Assembly: GCF_002205795.1 (NCBI RefSeq)
Contig: NZ_NIUY01000002.1
Location: 806,001 to 870,000, forward strand
Direction: 5' to 3'
Length of the DNA: 64,000 nt
Source of the DNA: Chryseobacterium sp. VAUSW3
GTDB taxonomy: Bacteria; Bacteroidota; Bacteroidia; Flavobacteriales; Weeksellaceae
The position numbers were made by a program, and so were the translations under genes. Shown one piece after another: positions 1-9,413 of the stretch. Below the pieces are notes generated by a model that was not told the DNA's origin, ran no database searches, and saw only the letters and a list, made by a program, of their open reading frames with translations. The first letter of the stretch is position 1. Each line of letters opens with the position of its first letter.

Positions 1-394
1 ATGAACCGTCGTTTTTGGTTACTTTTACCTGAGTTGAAGATTCAAAACTTCCCACACCCTCATAAACAGTGATTTTGTTTTTATCCATCAGGAAGGTGAT
101 TCCTTTGGTTGTTTGGTCTACCACTTCGTTTTTTCTGGCAATCATTCTTGCGAGATCCGCTTTGGGCTCGTCGATGATAATGCCGTGGTTGGCGAAATTA
201 TGTTTTGCGTTTTCGAAATGTTCAGAACTGTCGAGCAAAGCTTTTGAAGGGATACATCCAACATTCAGACATGTACCGCCCATGGTAGGATATTTCTCTA
301 TAATTGCAGTTTTCAAACCTAACTGTGCGCAACGGATTGCCGCAACATAACCACCAGGACCGGAACCGATAACGGTAACATCGAATTGACTCAT
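1..394 (-). CDS. lpdA: Dihydrolipoyl dehydrogenase, N-terminal part (cut by window edge)
   Basis: E3 flavoprotein that reoxidises the lipoyl arm of 2-oxo acid dehydrogenase complexes in the cytoplasm, passing electrons via FAD to NAD+. The visible 131 residues begin MSQFDVTVIGSGPGGYVAA, the Rossmann FAD-binding GxGxxG motif, followed by the redox-active disulphide motif GGTCLNVGCIPSK (Cys-x4-Cys) at about residues 40-52. This spacing is typical of lipoamide dehydrogenase rather than glutathione or mercuric reductase, though the C-terminal interface domain lies outside the window. The start ATG at 392-394 sits exactly before the FAD motif. A Bacteroidota -7 element lies about 39 nt upstream. 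Downstream of nrdJ on the same strand, 144 nt apart, probably its own transcript. Confidence 0.9.
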   Translation of the reverse strand, partial: MSQFDVTVIGSGPGGYVAAIRCAQLGLKTAIIEKYPTMGGTCLNVGCIPSKALLDSSEHFENAKHNFANHGIIIDEPKADLARMIARKNEVVDQTTKGITFLMDKNKITVYEGVGSFESSTQVKVTKNDGS

Positions 395-432
395 TTTTAT
401 TTTTATTTGATTGATTAAAAATTAAAGGTGCA

Positions 433-440
433 CAAATTTA
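433..440 (-). promoter_or_regulatory. Candidate -7 element of lpdA promoter (TAAATTTG)
   Basis: On the minus strand the octamer TAAATTTG matches the Bacteroidota -7 consensus TAnnTTTG, 38 nt before the lpdA start codon. It lies within an inverted repeat (TGCACAAA at 429-436 pairing with 448-455). No good -33 TTTG is visible at the usual distance, so the call is moderate. Confidence 0.4.
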
Positions 441-538
441 CGGATTTTTTGTGCATTCGCGGCACGGAAATCCTGAAAATCGACTTCAGATTTAATGAGT
501 TTTCACACGAAAAAATGTTAATCAAATTCATCGTTAAA

Positions 539-3091
539 TTATCCACACTTCGAGCTTCCACAATTCTTACAAATCAGGCAGCCTTCCTGATACACCACCT
601 GATCCGATCCGCAGTTCGAACATTTGCCCGAAGCTTCAGTTCCGTCGGCGATATAGCGTTTCAAGGCCCGTGCAACACCGGCTTTCCAGTTGTTGATGGA
701 TTCAGAATCGAGTTCGAGACGGTTAATCAGTTCTACCACATTTTCAATCGGCATTCCATGTCTTAAAGTCCCGGAAATAAGTTTTGCATAATTCCAGAAT
801 TCAGGATTGAATTTATGCGAAAGCCCTTCAATGGTTGTTTTGTAGCCGCGAAGATTAGTAAATTGGAAGTCGTAACGGGATTTACCGTCTGCATCGCGGT
901 TTTTAATAATCAGTCCTTCGTTTACCCAGCGCGGAAGGGCAATACCTTCTTCATCATCGGCCAAACCGGTGAATATTTCGTAAGGTTTTTTGTCTATGAG
1001 ACCAACAAAGGCAATCCATTTGTCTTTATTATTCTGGAAACGTACCACATCAGCTTCCAGCACTTGCGGTCTTTTTGTTGGAAAAGCAGGTTGCAGGATT
1101 TCAGTTTTTTCTTCTTTTTTCTCGTCATTCGAAATCAAAACTCCGGAACGGGAACCATCACGGTAAACGGTTACACCTTTGCAACCCACTTCCCAGGCTT
1201 TGATGTACAACTGATTCACCAGTTCTTCAGTAGCATCATTCGGAACATTAATCGTCACCGAAATCGAATGATCTACCCATTTCTGGATGGCGCCCTGCAT
1301 TTCAACCTTACTCAGCCAGTCCACATCATTGGAAGTGGCTTTGTAATAAGGCGAAACTTCGATGATTTTATTAATTTCTTCCTGAGTGTATTTTTTATCG
1401 GTATCGATTCCGTTAATTTCCATCCACTGTCTGAAACGGTGGTGAAAAACAAGATATTCTTCCCAGGAATCTCCAACCTCATCTACAAAATCTACCCGTA
1501 CATCTTTGTCATTGGGATTCACTTTTCTTCTTCGCTTGTAAACCGGAAGAAACACAGGCTCAATACCAGAGGTTGTTTGCGACATCAGCGAGGTACTTCC
1601 CGTTGGGGCAATAGTTAGCAAAGCTATATTTCTTCTACCATATTTTTTTAAATCTTCATACAGTGCGGGATCCGCTTCTTTGATTCTTAAAATAAAAGGA
1701 TTTTTCTCTTCTCTTTTCGCATCGTAAATCGCGAAAGCACCTCTTTCCTTCGCCATTTCAACAGACGAGCGGTAAGCTGCAAGTGCTAAAGTTTTATGAA
1801 CCAAAGTAGAAAATTCGTTACCTTCTTTGCTTCCGTACTGAATATTCAAAGCGGCCAACATATCGCCTTCGGCGGTAATTCCTACGCCGGTTCTGCGGCC
1901 TTCAATGGTTTTTTTGCGGATTTTGATCCAGAGATTTTTTTCAGTGGCTTTAATTTCATTGCTTTCAGGATCTGAGTCTATCTTATGAATAATCGCATCG
2001 ATTTTTTCAATTTCAAGGTCGATGATATCATCCATCATTCTTTGGGCAAACCCTACATGTTCTTTGAAAAGCTCAAAATTGAATTTCGCCTTTTTGGTAA
2101 AAGGATTTTCAACGTAAGAGAATAAATTCACCGCCAAAAGTCTGCAGGAATCATACGGACACAGCGGAATTTCGCCACACGGATTGGTGGAAACCGTTTC
2201 ATAACCTAAATCTGCATAACAGTCGGGCAACGATTCTCGGATAATGGTATCCCAGAAAAGTACCCCCGGTTCCGCGGATTTCCAGGCGTTATGAATGATT
2301 TTATTCCAAAGATCGGTCGCTTTAATCTCTTTGCTGACTTTAGGATTTTTGCTGTGAATCGGATATTTCTGAACGTAATCTTCCTTCCCTACCACGGCTT
2401 GCATAAATTCATCATCAATACGTACCGAAATATTGGCGCCGGTGATTTTTCCCTGCTCAAGTTTGGCATTTACGAAATCTTCAGAATCGGGGTGATTTAC
2501 AGAAACAGAAAGCATGAGCGCTCCTCTTCTGCCATCCTGAGCCACTTCACGCGTGGAATTGGAATACCTTTCCATAAACGGCACCAAACCGGTTGAAGTA
2601 AGCGCAGAATTTTTCACGGGAGAACCTTTCGGGCGAATGTGTGACAAATCATGACCAACGCCGCCGCGCCTTTTCATCAGCTGCACCTGCTCTTCGTCAA
2701 TTTTCATAATACTTCCGTAGGAATCACTGTCGGTACCGCTGCCGATTACGAAACAGTTGGAAAGTGAAGCGATTTGAAAGTTATTACCAATCCCCGTCAT
2801 CGGGCTTCCCTGCGGAATGATATACTTAAATTTTTTAATAAGATCAAAAACTTCTTCGGCAGAAAGTGGATTTGGATACTTCGATTCGATTCTGGAGATT
2901 TCCGAAGCGATTCTGTAATGCATATCATCGGGAGTTTTCTCGTAAATATTGCCATCCGAATCTTTCAGTGCGTATTTACTCACCCAAACTTTAGCGGCGA
3001 GATCATCACCTTCGAAGTATTGTAACGTACTTTCATACGCATCTTTATAAGAATAAACCTTTTGTTTCTTAGTAATTTTTTCAGCCTCCAT
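539..3091 (-). CDS. nrdJ: Adenosylcobalamin-dependent (class II) ribonucleoside-diphosphate reductase
   Basis: Makes deoxyribonucleotides from ribonucleotides, using coenzyme B12 to generate the thiyl radical, so it needs no oxygen and no small subunit. The 850-residue protein carries the central NPCGEIPL motif (about residue 305) and IAPTGSTSLMSQTTSGIEPV (about 500), typical of the large class II enzymes, then a long C-terminal extension ending in Cys-rich CSNCGSDQVVYQEG and CKNCGSSKCG, the redox-active tail that re-reduces the active site. No nrdB-like gene is adjacent, in line with class II. The start MEAEKITKK is the first in-frame ATG. A metal-chelate binding lipoprotein at 30.2 kb could relate to cobalamin uptake, but that is inference. 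Upstream there are two 16-bp direct repeats and no visible cobalamin riboswitch. Confidence 0.93.
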   Translation of the reverse strand: MEAEKITKKQKVYSYKDAYESTLQYFEGDDLAAKVWVSKYALKDSDGNIYEKTPDDMHYRIASEISRIESKYPNPLSAEEVFDLIKKFKYIIPQGSPMTGIGNNFQIASLSNCFVIGSGTDSDSYGSIMKIDEEQVQLMKRRGGVGHDLSHIRPKGSPVKNSALTSTGLVPFMERYSNSTREVAQDGRRGALMLSVSVNHPDSEDFVNAKLEQGKITGANISVRIDDEFMQAVVGKEDYVQKYPIHSKNPKVSKEIKATDLWNKIIHNAWKSAEPGVLFWDTIIRESLPDCYADLGYETVSTNPCGEIPLCPYDSCRLLAVNLFSYVENPFTKKAKFNFELFKEHVGFAQRMMDDIIDLEIEKIDAIIHKIDSDPESNEIKATEKNLWIKIRKKTIEGRRTGVGITAEGDMLAALNIQYGSKEGNEFSTLVHKTLALAAYRSSVEMAKERGAFAIYDAKREEKNPFILRIKEADPALYEDLKKYGRRNIALLTIAPTGSTSLMSQTTSGIEPVFLPVYKRRRKVNPNDKDVRVDFVDEVGDSWEEYLVFHHRFRQWMEINGIDTDKKYTQEEINKIIEVSPYYKATSNDVDWLSKVEMQGAIQKWVDHSISVTINVPNDATEELVNQLYIKAWEVGCKGVTVYRDGSRSGVLISNDEKKEEKTEILQPAFPTKRPQVLEADVVRFQNNKDKWIAFVGLIDKKPYEIFTGLADDEEGIALPRWVNEGLIIKNRDADGKSRYDFQFTNLRGYKTTIEGLSHKFNPEFWNYAKLISGTLRHGMPIENVVELINRLELDSESINNWKAGVARALKRYIADGTEASGKCSNCGSDQVVYQEGCLICKNCGSSKCG

Positions 3092-3140
3092 AAATATTAT
3101 TATTTTCGAAATAAATTTACAGAAGATAATCTAAATAAAA

Positions 3141-3221
3141 AAAAGTTTACAAATTAAATCCTTTAAAATACTGACATTCAATATTAAAAATATTTACAAG
3201 AGGTAAAAAGTTTACAAATTA
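3141..3221. repeat. Pair of 16-bp direct repeats upstream of nrdJ
   Basis: The sequence AAAAGTTTACAAATTA occurs at 3141-3156 and again at 3206-3221, 65 bp apart start to start, in the AT-rich space between nrdJ and the upstream glycosyltransferase gene. Exact duplication in a nrdJ leader suggests binding sites for a regulator, but no NrdR-box consensus is visible and chance is possible in such AT-rich DNA. Confidence 0.4.
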
Positions 3222-3229
3222 TTAAAATT

Positions 3230-3253
3230 AACTTATGATTAAGATCATAAGTT
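3230..3253 (-). terminator. AT-rich hairpin at end of glycosyltransferase gene
   Basis: A perfect 10-bp inverted repeat (AACTTATGAT, loop TAAG, ATCATAAGTT) overlaps the stop codon of the minus-strand glycosyltransferase gene and is followed, reading leftwards, by a T-rich run. It may terminate that transcript; the low GC content makes it a weak intrinsic terminator, and it could instead be an operator of nrdJ. Confidence 0.4.
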
Positions 3254-4330
3254 ATTTAAAATTTTTTCGTAATGGCTAAGAATTTTATCTTTTGAAAAAC
3301 GAGAACGGATCGAATCACGAATTAACTCAGTTGGATGTTGTTCCTTTAAAATCTGGATCATCTTTTCGCCAAACGCTTCATGGTTTTCGATGGTGAATAT
3401 TTCACCGTTAACTTGAGGCTGAATAATTTCGTTAATGCCACCCGGACAATTATTGGCGAGTGAATAAATTCCGCATGCTCCGGCTTCCAGTAGTACATTC
3501 GGAAATCCTTCATAACGTGATGAGAGTACAAATAAATCGGCGAATTTCAGGAACTGATAAGGATTTTTCTGCTGACCGTGAAAAATTACGTTTTCCAAGC
3601 CAAATTGCTCCTTTTTCTGATGCAGCAAAACCTTGTCTCTGCCATCTCCGAGAATATGCAGCAGAATTTTTTCGTTTTTTAAATGCCCGAATACTTTTAA
3701 AAGATGATCGAAACCTTTTCTGTAAGAGAGATTTCCAATCGCAACGACATTTTTAAAATCAGATTTAAAACTTTCCGGCCGTACCGAAAGTTCCAACTGT
3801 TTTTCAATAAAACCGAAATCGACAGGATTGTTGATTTTAATGATCTTATGAGGTTTTATTTTAAAATTATCGATAATATCATTCGCCATGTCGTCGCTCT
3901 GGCAAATAATCCGGTGATAATTGCTGTAAAATCTGTAGAAAAACCGAATTTCCTTACGCTTTACATGCTGGGAAACAACATTGGTTTCTCTGGCAATGAA
4001 TTTCGTTTTCGGAAAAAGCGGAATAAATAATGAAAGATAGGCGTTGATTTCCCCAAAACCGCAGAACACGATATCTGGTTTTCTTTTCTTTATTTCGAGC
4101 AAAATCGGCTTTAAAGAATGTCGGATCCGTGGAGTTTTCAGGTCGATTACTTCTATATCATCTTTTAAGAGATCGAGATAGCCGCCTTCTTTTCTCAACA
4201 GCATTATTTTGGGCAAAAATAAGTTACGTGGAAGATGATTGGCGATGGTTGTAACAATTCGCTCCGCTCCGCCGGTTTCAAGGTCTGGAAGGATGAAAAT
4301 AATCGATTTTTTTTTGTGAACAGCTGTCAA
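3245..4330 (-). CDS. Glycosyltransferase family 4 protein
   Basis: Retaining GT-B glycosyltransferase, probably adding a sugar from a nucleotide donor during surface polysaccharide or glycolipid assembly at the inner membrane face. The 361-residue protein opens with IIFILPDLETGGAERIVTTI, the classic N-terminal GGAER acceptor-domain motif, and the second half contains VAIGNLSYRKGFDHLLKVF and the donor-site segment SSRYEGFPNVLLEAGACG with the E-x7-E pair typical of GT4. The start MTAVHKKKS lies 18 nt after the recQ stop on the same strand, so the two genes may be cotranscribed. The sugar and acceptor cannot be read from the sequence, and no other polysaccharide genes flank it. Confidence 0.88.
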   Translation of the reverse strand: MTAVHKKKSIIFILPDLETGGAERIVTTIANHLPRNLFLPKIMLLRKEGGYLDLLKDDIEVIDLKTPRIRHSLKPILLEIKKRKPDIVFCGFGEINAYLSLFIPLFPKTKFIARETNVVSQHVKRKEIRFFYRFYSNYHRIICQSDDMANDIIDNFKIKPHKIIKINNPVDFGFIEKQLELSVRPESFKSDFKNVVAIGNLSYRKGFDHLLKVFGHLKNEKILLHILGDGRDKVLLHQKKEQFGLENVIFHGQQKNPYQFLKFADLFVLSSRYEGFPNVLLEAGACGIYSLANNCPGGINEIIQPQVNGEIFTIENHEAFGEKMIQILKEQHPTELIRDSIRSRFSKDKILSHYEKILNNL

Positions 4331-4348
4331 ACCAGGATATTTTGACCG

Positions 4349-6553
4349 TTAATTTGCAACATCAGAGATGAATTTAATCCTCAACATCCGAACTTCTTCA
4401 TCACTTAAATCATCGCCAAATTCGGCCAGAAGGACTTTCATGCTGTCACTGTCGGAACCGCGCATAAATTCCATGAAATCATCTACAATGTCTTCATCAA
4501 AATTCTCATCGATATAATAATCAATATTAAGCTTCGTTCCCTGATAAACAATACTTTCCATTTCTTTCAGCAAATCCTCCATGGAAAGGTTTTTAGCTTT
4601 TGCAATATCCTCGAGATCAATTTTTTTATCCGTACTCTGAATGATGAAAACTTTGTGACTGGATTTATTTGCCACCTGTTTGATGACCATGTCCTGGGTT
4701 CGCTCTATACCGTTTTCTTCAACGTATTTTTTAATGAACTCGGCAAATTCCTTTCCGTATTTTTTCGCTTTTCCTTCGCCAACTCCGTAGGTTTTTCCGA
4801 TTTCTTCAATGGTGACCGGATACTGAACGGTCATATCTTCCAAACTTGGATCCATGAAAACCGTATAAGGCGGAATGCCATGTTTTTTGGCTACCGACTT
4901 GCGCAATTCTTTCAGCTGAACAAAAAGATTTTCGTCTAAACCACTGTTTTGCTGCACCTGTACCTGCTGCGAATCTGCTTTGGTTTGGGCAAGATCGTAT
5001 TCGCGGTCTTCAGCGATGAGAAATGGAGTTTTATCTTTTCCGTCAATAACTTTTCTGCCTTTTTCTGTTACTTTCAGCACACCGTACGTTTCGATATCTT
5101 TCTGAAGATAATCCTGTACGGTGGCCTGGCGAATAATCGATTTCCAGAAATTTTCAGCTTCATTTTTTCCGAAACCGAAATACTTGCTCGTTTCAAGTTT
5201 ATAAGATTTTGTAACCGAATTTTCTTTTCCGACAATAACCGAAATCAAATCTTTAGTCTTGAATTTCTCTTCGAGATCTTTTACCAGATTCAATACCTGA
5301 TTTAGTTCTTTGGTCGCATCTTTCAGCGTAGGTGGATTTACAGAATTATCGCACATTTGTGCACCAGCGCCGTTTATCGGATCGAACTGTTCCCCGAAAT
5401 AATAAAGAATATACTGGCGGCGGCTCATGGAAGTTTCGGCATAACCCACCACTTCATTCAGGAGCTGAAGGCCGATTTCGCGCTCAGAAACGGGTTTCTG
5501 TGCAAGAAATTTTTCAAGTTTCTCGATGTCTTTTGGATCATAAAATGCGAGACAGTAACCTTCTCCGCCATCTCTTCCGGCCCTTCCGGTTTCCTGATAA
5601 TAGCTTTCGAGAGATTTTGGAATATCGTAATGAATCACAAACCTTACATCCGGCTTATCGATTCCCATTCCGAAAGCAATGGTAGCGACAATTACATCAC
5701 ATTCTTCCATCAGGAATTTATCCTGGTTTGCAACACGGGTTTTTTGGTCAAGACCTGCGTGATACGGCAGCGCATTGATTCCGTTCACCTGCAGAAGTTG
5801 CGCAAACTCTTCAACTTTCCGCCTGCTGAGACAGTAAACAATGCCCGATTTTCCTTTATGCTGATTGATGAATTTTACAATTTCTTTGTCGATATTAACT
5901 TTCGGGCGAACTTCGTAAAAGAGGTTCGGGCGGTTAAAGCTTTCTTTAAAAACCAACGCATTCGTCATTCCCAGCGTTTTCTGGATGTCATCCTGAACTT
6001 TTGGCGTTGCGGTTGCAGTTAAAGCAATCACCGGAACATCTGCAATTTTATCGATAATAAGCTTCAGGTTTCTGTATTCCGGGCGGAAATCGTGCCCCCA
6101 TTCCGAAATACAGTGCGCTTCATCAATGGCTACAAAAGAGATTTTCACATCCCGCAGAAAATCCAGATACTCTTCCTTAATCAGTGATTCCGGGGCAACA
6201 TATAGCAGCTTGGTGCGTCCGGCTTTGATATCATCGAAAACCTGTTTGGTCTGGGTTTTATTGAGAGAAGAGTTCAAAACATGGGCAACGCCCAGATCGG
6301 AAGAAAGCCCGTTAACAGCATCTACCTGGTTTTTCATCAGCGCAATTAATGGCGAAACCACAATGGCAGTTCCTTCGGAAATAAGCGCCGGCAACTGGTA
6401 ACACAACGATTTTCCGCCCCCTGTAGGCATAAGTACAAAAATATCTTTCCCGTCGAGTAAATTTTTTATAATCGCTTCCTGCTGACCTTTAAATGTTGAG
6501 AAGCCGAAATATTTTTTGAGTTCTTTTGATAAATCGGCGTTTTTTGTTTTCAT
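4349..6553 (-). CDS. recQ: ATP-dependent DNA helicase RecQ
   Basis: 3'-5' superfamily 2 helicase acting in recombination and fork repair. Walker A is MPTGGGKSL (42-50), the DEAH box is at 144-147 within [17 protein letters not shown], motif III is ALTATAT (about 177-183), and motif VI is in the [10 protein letters not shown] segment. An RQC region follows, then an HRDC-like domain around residues 525-600 ([18 protein letters not shown]). At 734 residues it is longer than E. coli RecQ (about 610) because of a C-terminal acidic extension, a form common in Bacteroidota. The RQC zinc cysteines are reduced or rearranged: I see CDNSVNPP but not the full four-cysteine set, so zinc binding is uncertain. 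Start [10 protein letters not shown] is the first ATG. Confidence 0.94.
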   Translation of the reverse strand: MKTKNADLSKELKKYFGFSTFKGQQEAIIKNLLDGKDIFVLMPTGGGKSLCYQLPALISEGTAIVVSPLIALMKNQVDAVNGLSSDLGVAHVLNSSLNKTQTKQVFDDIKAGRTKLLYVAPESLIKEEYLDFLRDVKISFVAIDEAHCISEWGHDFRPEYRNLKLIIDKIADVPVIALTATATPKVQDDIQKTLGMTNALVFKESFNRPNLFYEVRPKVNIDKEIVKFINQHKGKSGIVYCLSRRKVEEFAQLLQVNGINALPYHAGLDQKTRVANQDKFLMEECDVIVATIAFGMGIDKPDVRFVIHYDIPKSLESYYQETGRAGRDGGEGYCLAFYDPKDIEKLEKFLAQKPVSEREIGLQLLNEVVGYAETSMSRRQYILYYFGEQFDPINGAGAQMCDNSVNPPTLKDATKELNQVLNLVKDLEEKFKTKDLISVIVGKENSVTKSYKLETSKYFGFGKNEAENFWKSIIRQATVQDYLQKDIETYGVLKVTEKGRKVIDGKDKTPFLIAEDREYDLAQTKADSQQVQVQQNSGLDENLFVQLKELRKSVAKKHGIPPYTVFMDPSLEDMTVQYPVTIEEIGKTYGVGEGKAKKYGKEFAEFIKKYVEENGIERTQDMVIKQVANKSSHKVFIIQSTDKKIDLEDIAKAKNLSMEDLLKEMESIVYQGTKLNIDYYIDENFDEDIVDDFMEFMRGSDSDSMKVLLAEFGDDLSDEEVRMLRIKFISDVAN

Positions 6554-6643
6554 CTTTTATTATTCATTGTATCGCTAAAGAAAGAACTTTATTTTATTAT
6601 TTGAAAATTCTTTATCTCTGGCAGTCTGTCTTAAATTCTTTAC

Positions 6644-6668
6644 TAAATTTGCATTTTACCCAAAGTTA
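6644..6668. promoter_or_regulatory. Divergent -7 elements between recQ and kdsD
   Basis: The 226-nt divergent spacer holds TAAATTTG on the plus strand (6644-6651), facing the isomerase gene, and TAACTTTG on the minus strand (6661-6668), facing recQ. Both fit TAnnTTTG. Neither has a convincing -33 TTTG, and the implied leaders would be about 100-125 nt, so these are candidates only. Confidence 0.35.
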
Positions 6669-6779
6669 GAAAATAAAAATCAAAATTAAAAAATACACCT
6701 TTAATTTTGAGCATCAGAAAAATAAAATATTTCCATATATTAATAGGATTAAAAATTTCCCTTTTTCAAATCAGCACCG

Positions 6780-7739
6780 ATGAATCATCCTGAAATTCTA
6801 CAAATAGCGAAAAATGCAATTTCCATTGAAATTAAAGAACTTGAAAATCTGAAAAACCGCCTGGATGAAAACTTTCTTAAAGCGACAGAACTCATCAACT
6901 CGGCGGCGGGAAAACTCATTATTGTCGGGATCGGAAAATCTGCCCATGTAGGCAACAAAATCGTCGCAACGCTGAATTCTACCGGAACTCCATCACAGTT
7001 TCTTCATGCTTCTGAAGCGATTCACGGAGATTTGGGCGTTATTCAGAAAACTGATGTGGTGCTTTGCATTTCCAATTCGGGAAATTCGCCGGAAATTGTA
7101 AACCTACTTCCCTTTCTGAAAGACTATTCTTCCGCATTAATAGGAATGACGGGAAATATGAACTCGAAACTGGCAGAGTTTTCGGATGTTATTTTAAATT
7201 CTTCGGTAGAAAAAGAAGCCTGCCCGATAAAACTGGCGCCAACCAGTTCCACAACAGTACAAATGGCTTTGGGCGACGCTTTGGCAGTTTGCCTTATGGA
7301 ACTGAACGGCTTTAAAGAAAATGATTTTGCAAAATTCCATCCGGGGGGCAGTTTAGGCAAAAACCTTACGGCAAAGGTAGAGCAGTTTCTTTCCTCTCAA
7401 AAGCCGCAGGTTTCTGAAAATGCCAATATCCGGGAGATTATTATTTCGGTAAGCGGTTCTTCGCACGGAATTACGGTAGTAACAGATAACGAAAAAATTA
7501 CTGGAGTAATTACCGATGGCGATCTTCGCAGAATGCTGCTCAGCGAACAGGATCTTTCTAAAATTATCGCAAAAGATATCATGAGCGCTCATCCAAAAAG
7601 TATTGATAAAAATGCACTGGCCAAAGAAGCCATGCAGATTCTGAAAGACAAAAACATCGGCCAGCTCATTGTGACCGAACAGGGCAAATACCACGGAATT
7701 ATTGACATCCACCGACTACTGGATGAAGGAATTAACTAA
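6780..7739 (+). CDS. kdsD: Arabinose-5-phosphate isomerase (KpsF/GutQ family)
   Basis: Interconverts ribulose-5-phosphate and arabinose-5-phosphate, the first committed step to Kdo for lipopolysaccharide. The 319-residue protein has an N-terminal SIS sugar-isomerase domain with GIGKSAHVGNK (50-60), SNSGNSPEIV (about 99-108) and the CPIKLAPTSSTT signature (about 148-159), followed by a tandem CBS pair (about 200-319; ITGVITDGDLRRML and YHGIIDIHRLL). Length and domain order are exactly those of KdsD. It stands alone, divergent from recQ and 136 nt ahead of tatC. The CBS pair suggests allosteric control by a nucleotide sugar, as reported in this family; the ligand is not known here. Confidence 0.92.
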   Translation: MNHPEILQIAKNAISIEIKELENLKNRLDENFLKATELINSAAGKLIIVGIGKSAHVGNKIVATLNSTGTPSQFLHASEAIHGDLGVIQKTDVVLCISNSGNSPEIVNLLPFLKDYSSALIGMTGNMNSKLAEFSDVILNSSVEKEACPIKLAPTSSTTVQMALGDALAVCLMELNGFKENDFAKFHPGGSLGKNLTAKVEQFLSSQKPQVSENANIREIIISVSGSSHGITVVTDNEKITGVITDGDLRRMLLSEQDLSKIIAKDIMSAHPKSIDKNALAKEAMQILKDKNIGQLIVTEQGKYHGIIDIHRLLDEGIN

Positions 7740-7875
7740 AATCCGGGAAAATTTGGTGCATCGCATCCACAGAAATGCTGAGATTTGAAGACGAAATAGT
7801 TTTCGCCCGGTTTCCCGTTTTACGCAATAATTCAGTAATTTCGCAATCTTGAATTTTAAATCTTGAATTTTTAAA

Positions 7876-8688
7876 ATGAGTGAGGGAAAAGAAATGTCAT
7901 TCTGGGGACACATCGGCGAATTGAGAGGACACCTGATCCGCTCCATCATTGCCATTATTATAGGCGCCATTGTAGTGGGACTGAATGTAAACTGGATCAT
8001 GGACCATATTTTTTTCGGGCCTACACGCAACGATTTCTTTACCTTTAGAGTGGTAAATCATTTTTCCCGCGAACTTATCGGCCAAGACAGTATTACCCTG
8101 CCAGAACATTTCGCGGTGCAGCAGAAGAAACTTTTCCAGCAGTTTAATGTAATGATGTCGGTTTCTATTTTCGGTGGAATTGTTGCGGCTTTTCCTTATA
8201 TCATATGGGAACTTTGGAGATTTATTTCGCCCGCACTACATCCAAACGAGCGCAAAAACTCAGTTTTCCTGATTAATTTTGTGTGGATTCTTTTTGTCGT
8301 AGGAATTCTATGCGGATATTTCCTCATCCTTCCGTTTGCGATTAATTTCGGGTTATTGTTTACGATTTCAGATTCAATCACTCAGCTATTTGATCTCAGT
8401 GACTATACTACCCTTTTTATGCAGGTTGTGCTTGGGATGGGGCTTGTGTTCCTCTTTCCGGTGATCGTTTATTTCCTGACTTCAATAGGGATTTTAACGC
8501 CACAGTTCATGCGAACTTACCGCCGACATGCGATTGTTTTAATTATGGTTGTTGCGGCAATTATTACTCCGGCTGATGTACTGAGTATGTTGATGGCAGC
8601 GTTCCCACTTCTTCTGCTGTATGAATTCAGTATTATGATGAGCGCTTACACCTACAAAAAAGTGGAGCAGCGTGCGAACCAGCAATGA
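7876..8688 (+). CDS. tatC: Sec-independent protein translocase TatC
   Basis: Inner-membrane core of the twin-arginine translocase; binds the RR signal peptide of folded exported proteins. The 270-residue protein starts MSEGKEMSFWGHIGELRGHLIRSI, the conserved cytoplasmic N-terminus (F-x-H-x-x-E-L-R) of TatC, and shows six predicted membrane segments with FPYIIWELWRFISPAL, the conserved first periplasmic and second helix region. It carries a periplasmic insertion of about 45 residues after helix 1 (HIFFGPTRNDFF onward), usual in Bacteroidota. No tatA/tatB is adjacent. Follows kdsD in the same direction with a 136-nt gap, so co-transcription is uncertain. Confidence 0.94.
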   Translation: MSEGKEMSFWGHIGELRGHLIRSIIAIIIGAIVVGLNVNWIMDHIFFGPTRNDFFTFRVVNHFSRELIGQDSITLPEHFAVQQKKLFQQFNVMMSVSIFGGIVAAFPYIIWELWRFISPALHPNERKNSVFLINFVWILFVVGILCGYFLILPFAINFGLLFTISDSITQLFDLSDYTTLFMQVVLGMGLVFLFPVIVYFLTSIGILTPQFMRTYRRHAIVLIMVVAAIITPADVLSMLMAAFPLLLLYEFSIMMSAYTYKKVEQRANQQ

Positions 8689-8779
8689 TAGACTTTAAAA
8701 TCAAACGACACCAAAAAGCTTTTTTTTATTTTTCATTAAATTTAAATTAAACATCTGCAAACATTGTTTAAAAAAACAA

Positions 8780-8801
8780 AAACACGCCTCTCGGCGTGTT
8801 T
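8780..8801 (-). terminator. Intrinsic terminator after SRPBCC gene
   Basis: Stem AACACGCC / GGCGTGTT with loop TCTC (8781-8800) preceded on the plus strand by an A-run, giving a U-run on the minus-strand transcript. It lies 20 nt beyond the stop of the SRPBCC gene and also sits between two convergent genes, so it may act for tatC as well. Confidence 0.75.
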
Positions 8802-8819
8802 CCCTCAATCAATATTAAT

Positions 8820-9245
8820 CTATTTTTCTATAAATTCTTTCAAGCTCTGCCCTAAAATTTCGTTCCATCCGTTTTCGAAATTTTCTTTCTGGAAATCTTT
8901 ACCCAAATGGTTAAAATTTTCAAGACCCTTGTGGGTGAGAGTTACTAAAGTACCTCCGTTGTCTTCTTCCAGCTCCCATCTCACAATAGTTTTCTCTTTC
9001 GAAAACTCCGGATAAGACCAGGTATGTTTAAATTTCTGATTCGGAATAACTTCCAGAATTTCACCATGATGATGGAACCTGTTTTCCCCTCCGGGTTCAA
9101 AAAAATTGAACTCATTATGAAGTCCCAGCTCGAAATCAGGGATATCAAAATACCATTCCTTCATCTGCGCTTTATCGGTCAAAGCGTTCCAAACCTTTTC
9201 TACAGGCGCGTTCACTCTTTGTTTAATGACTACATTTTCGTGCAT
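8820..9245 (-). CDS. SRPBCC (AHSA1-type) domain protein
   Basis: Small START/Bet v1-like hydrophobic-pocket protein of the Aha1 C-terminal type. I place the start at the internal ATG giving MHENVVIKQRVNAPVEKVWN, because the family begins with the V-x-A-P-x-E-x-V-W motif near its N-terminus and a longer reading frame upstream adds only a non-conserved basic peptide. Other family marks are ALTDKAQMKEWYF (about 27-39) and the C-terminal helix ENGWNEILGQSLKEF. The 141-residue length is typical. Function in bacteria is mostly unknown; ligand binding or stress roles have been proposed for relatives. It is transcribed alone and ends in a strong hairpin. Confidence 0.82.
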   Translation of the reverse strand: MHENVVIKQRVNAPVEKVWNALTDKAQMKEWYFDIPDFELGLHNEFNFFEPGGENRFHHHGEILEVIPNQKFKHTWSYPEFSKEKTIVRWELEEDNGGTLVTLTHKGLENFNHLGKDFQKENFENGWNEILGQSLKEFIEK

Positions 9246-9341
9246 AATTTTTAATTTTTTTGATTGTATTAAAGTTAACACTTATTTCAATGATAGATAA
9301 AATTATTCCCATGATTTTAAGCATTCCTTTAATTTTAATTT

Positions 9342-9349
9342 ACATTTGC
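9342..9349 (+). promoter_or_regulatory. Candidate -7 element (TACATTTG) for metallo-hydrolase gene
   Basis: TACATTTG fits TAnnTTTG, 64 nt before the start codon at 9414. No clear -33 TTTG; a T-rich segment fills that position. Confidence 0.35.
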
Positions 9350-9413
9350 AGGCGTTTGTAAAATAAATTCCATACTGGTTACTCGACTTAACACCAGTGA
9401 AACCCGAATAAAA

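Noticed and set aside
815-1618. 267-codon plus-strand open frame opposite nrdJ
   Set aside because: It is a shadow of the highly conserved nrdJ gene on the other strand; the translation has no domain and biased composition.
3092-3244. Cobalamin riboswitch before nrdJ
   Set aside because: The 153-nt leader is very AT-rich and shows no B12-box-like or multi-stem structure; only direct repeats and one hairpin are present.
5357-6022. 221-codon plus-strand open frame opposite recQ
   Set aside because: Antisense of the helicase domain; no start context or family.
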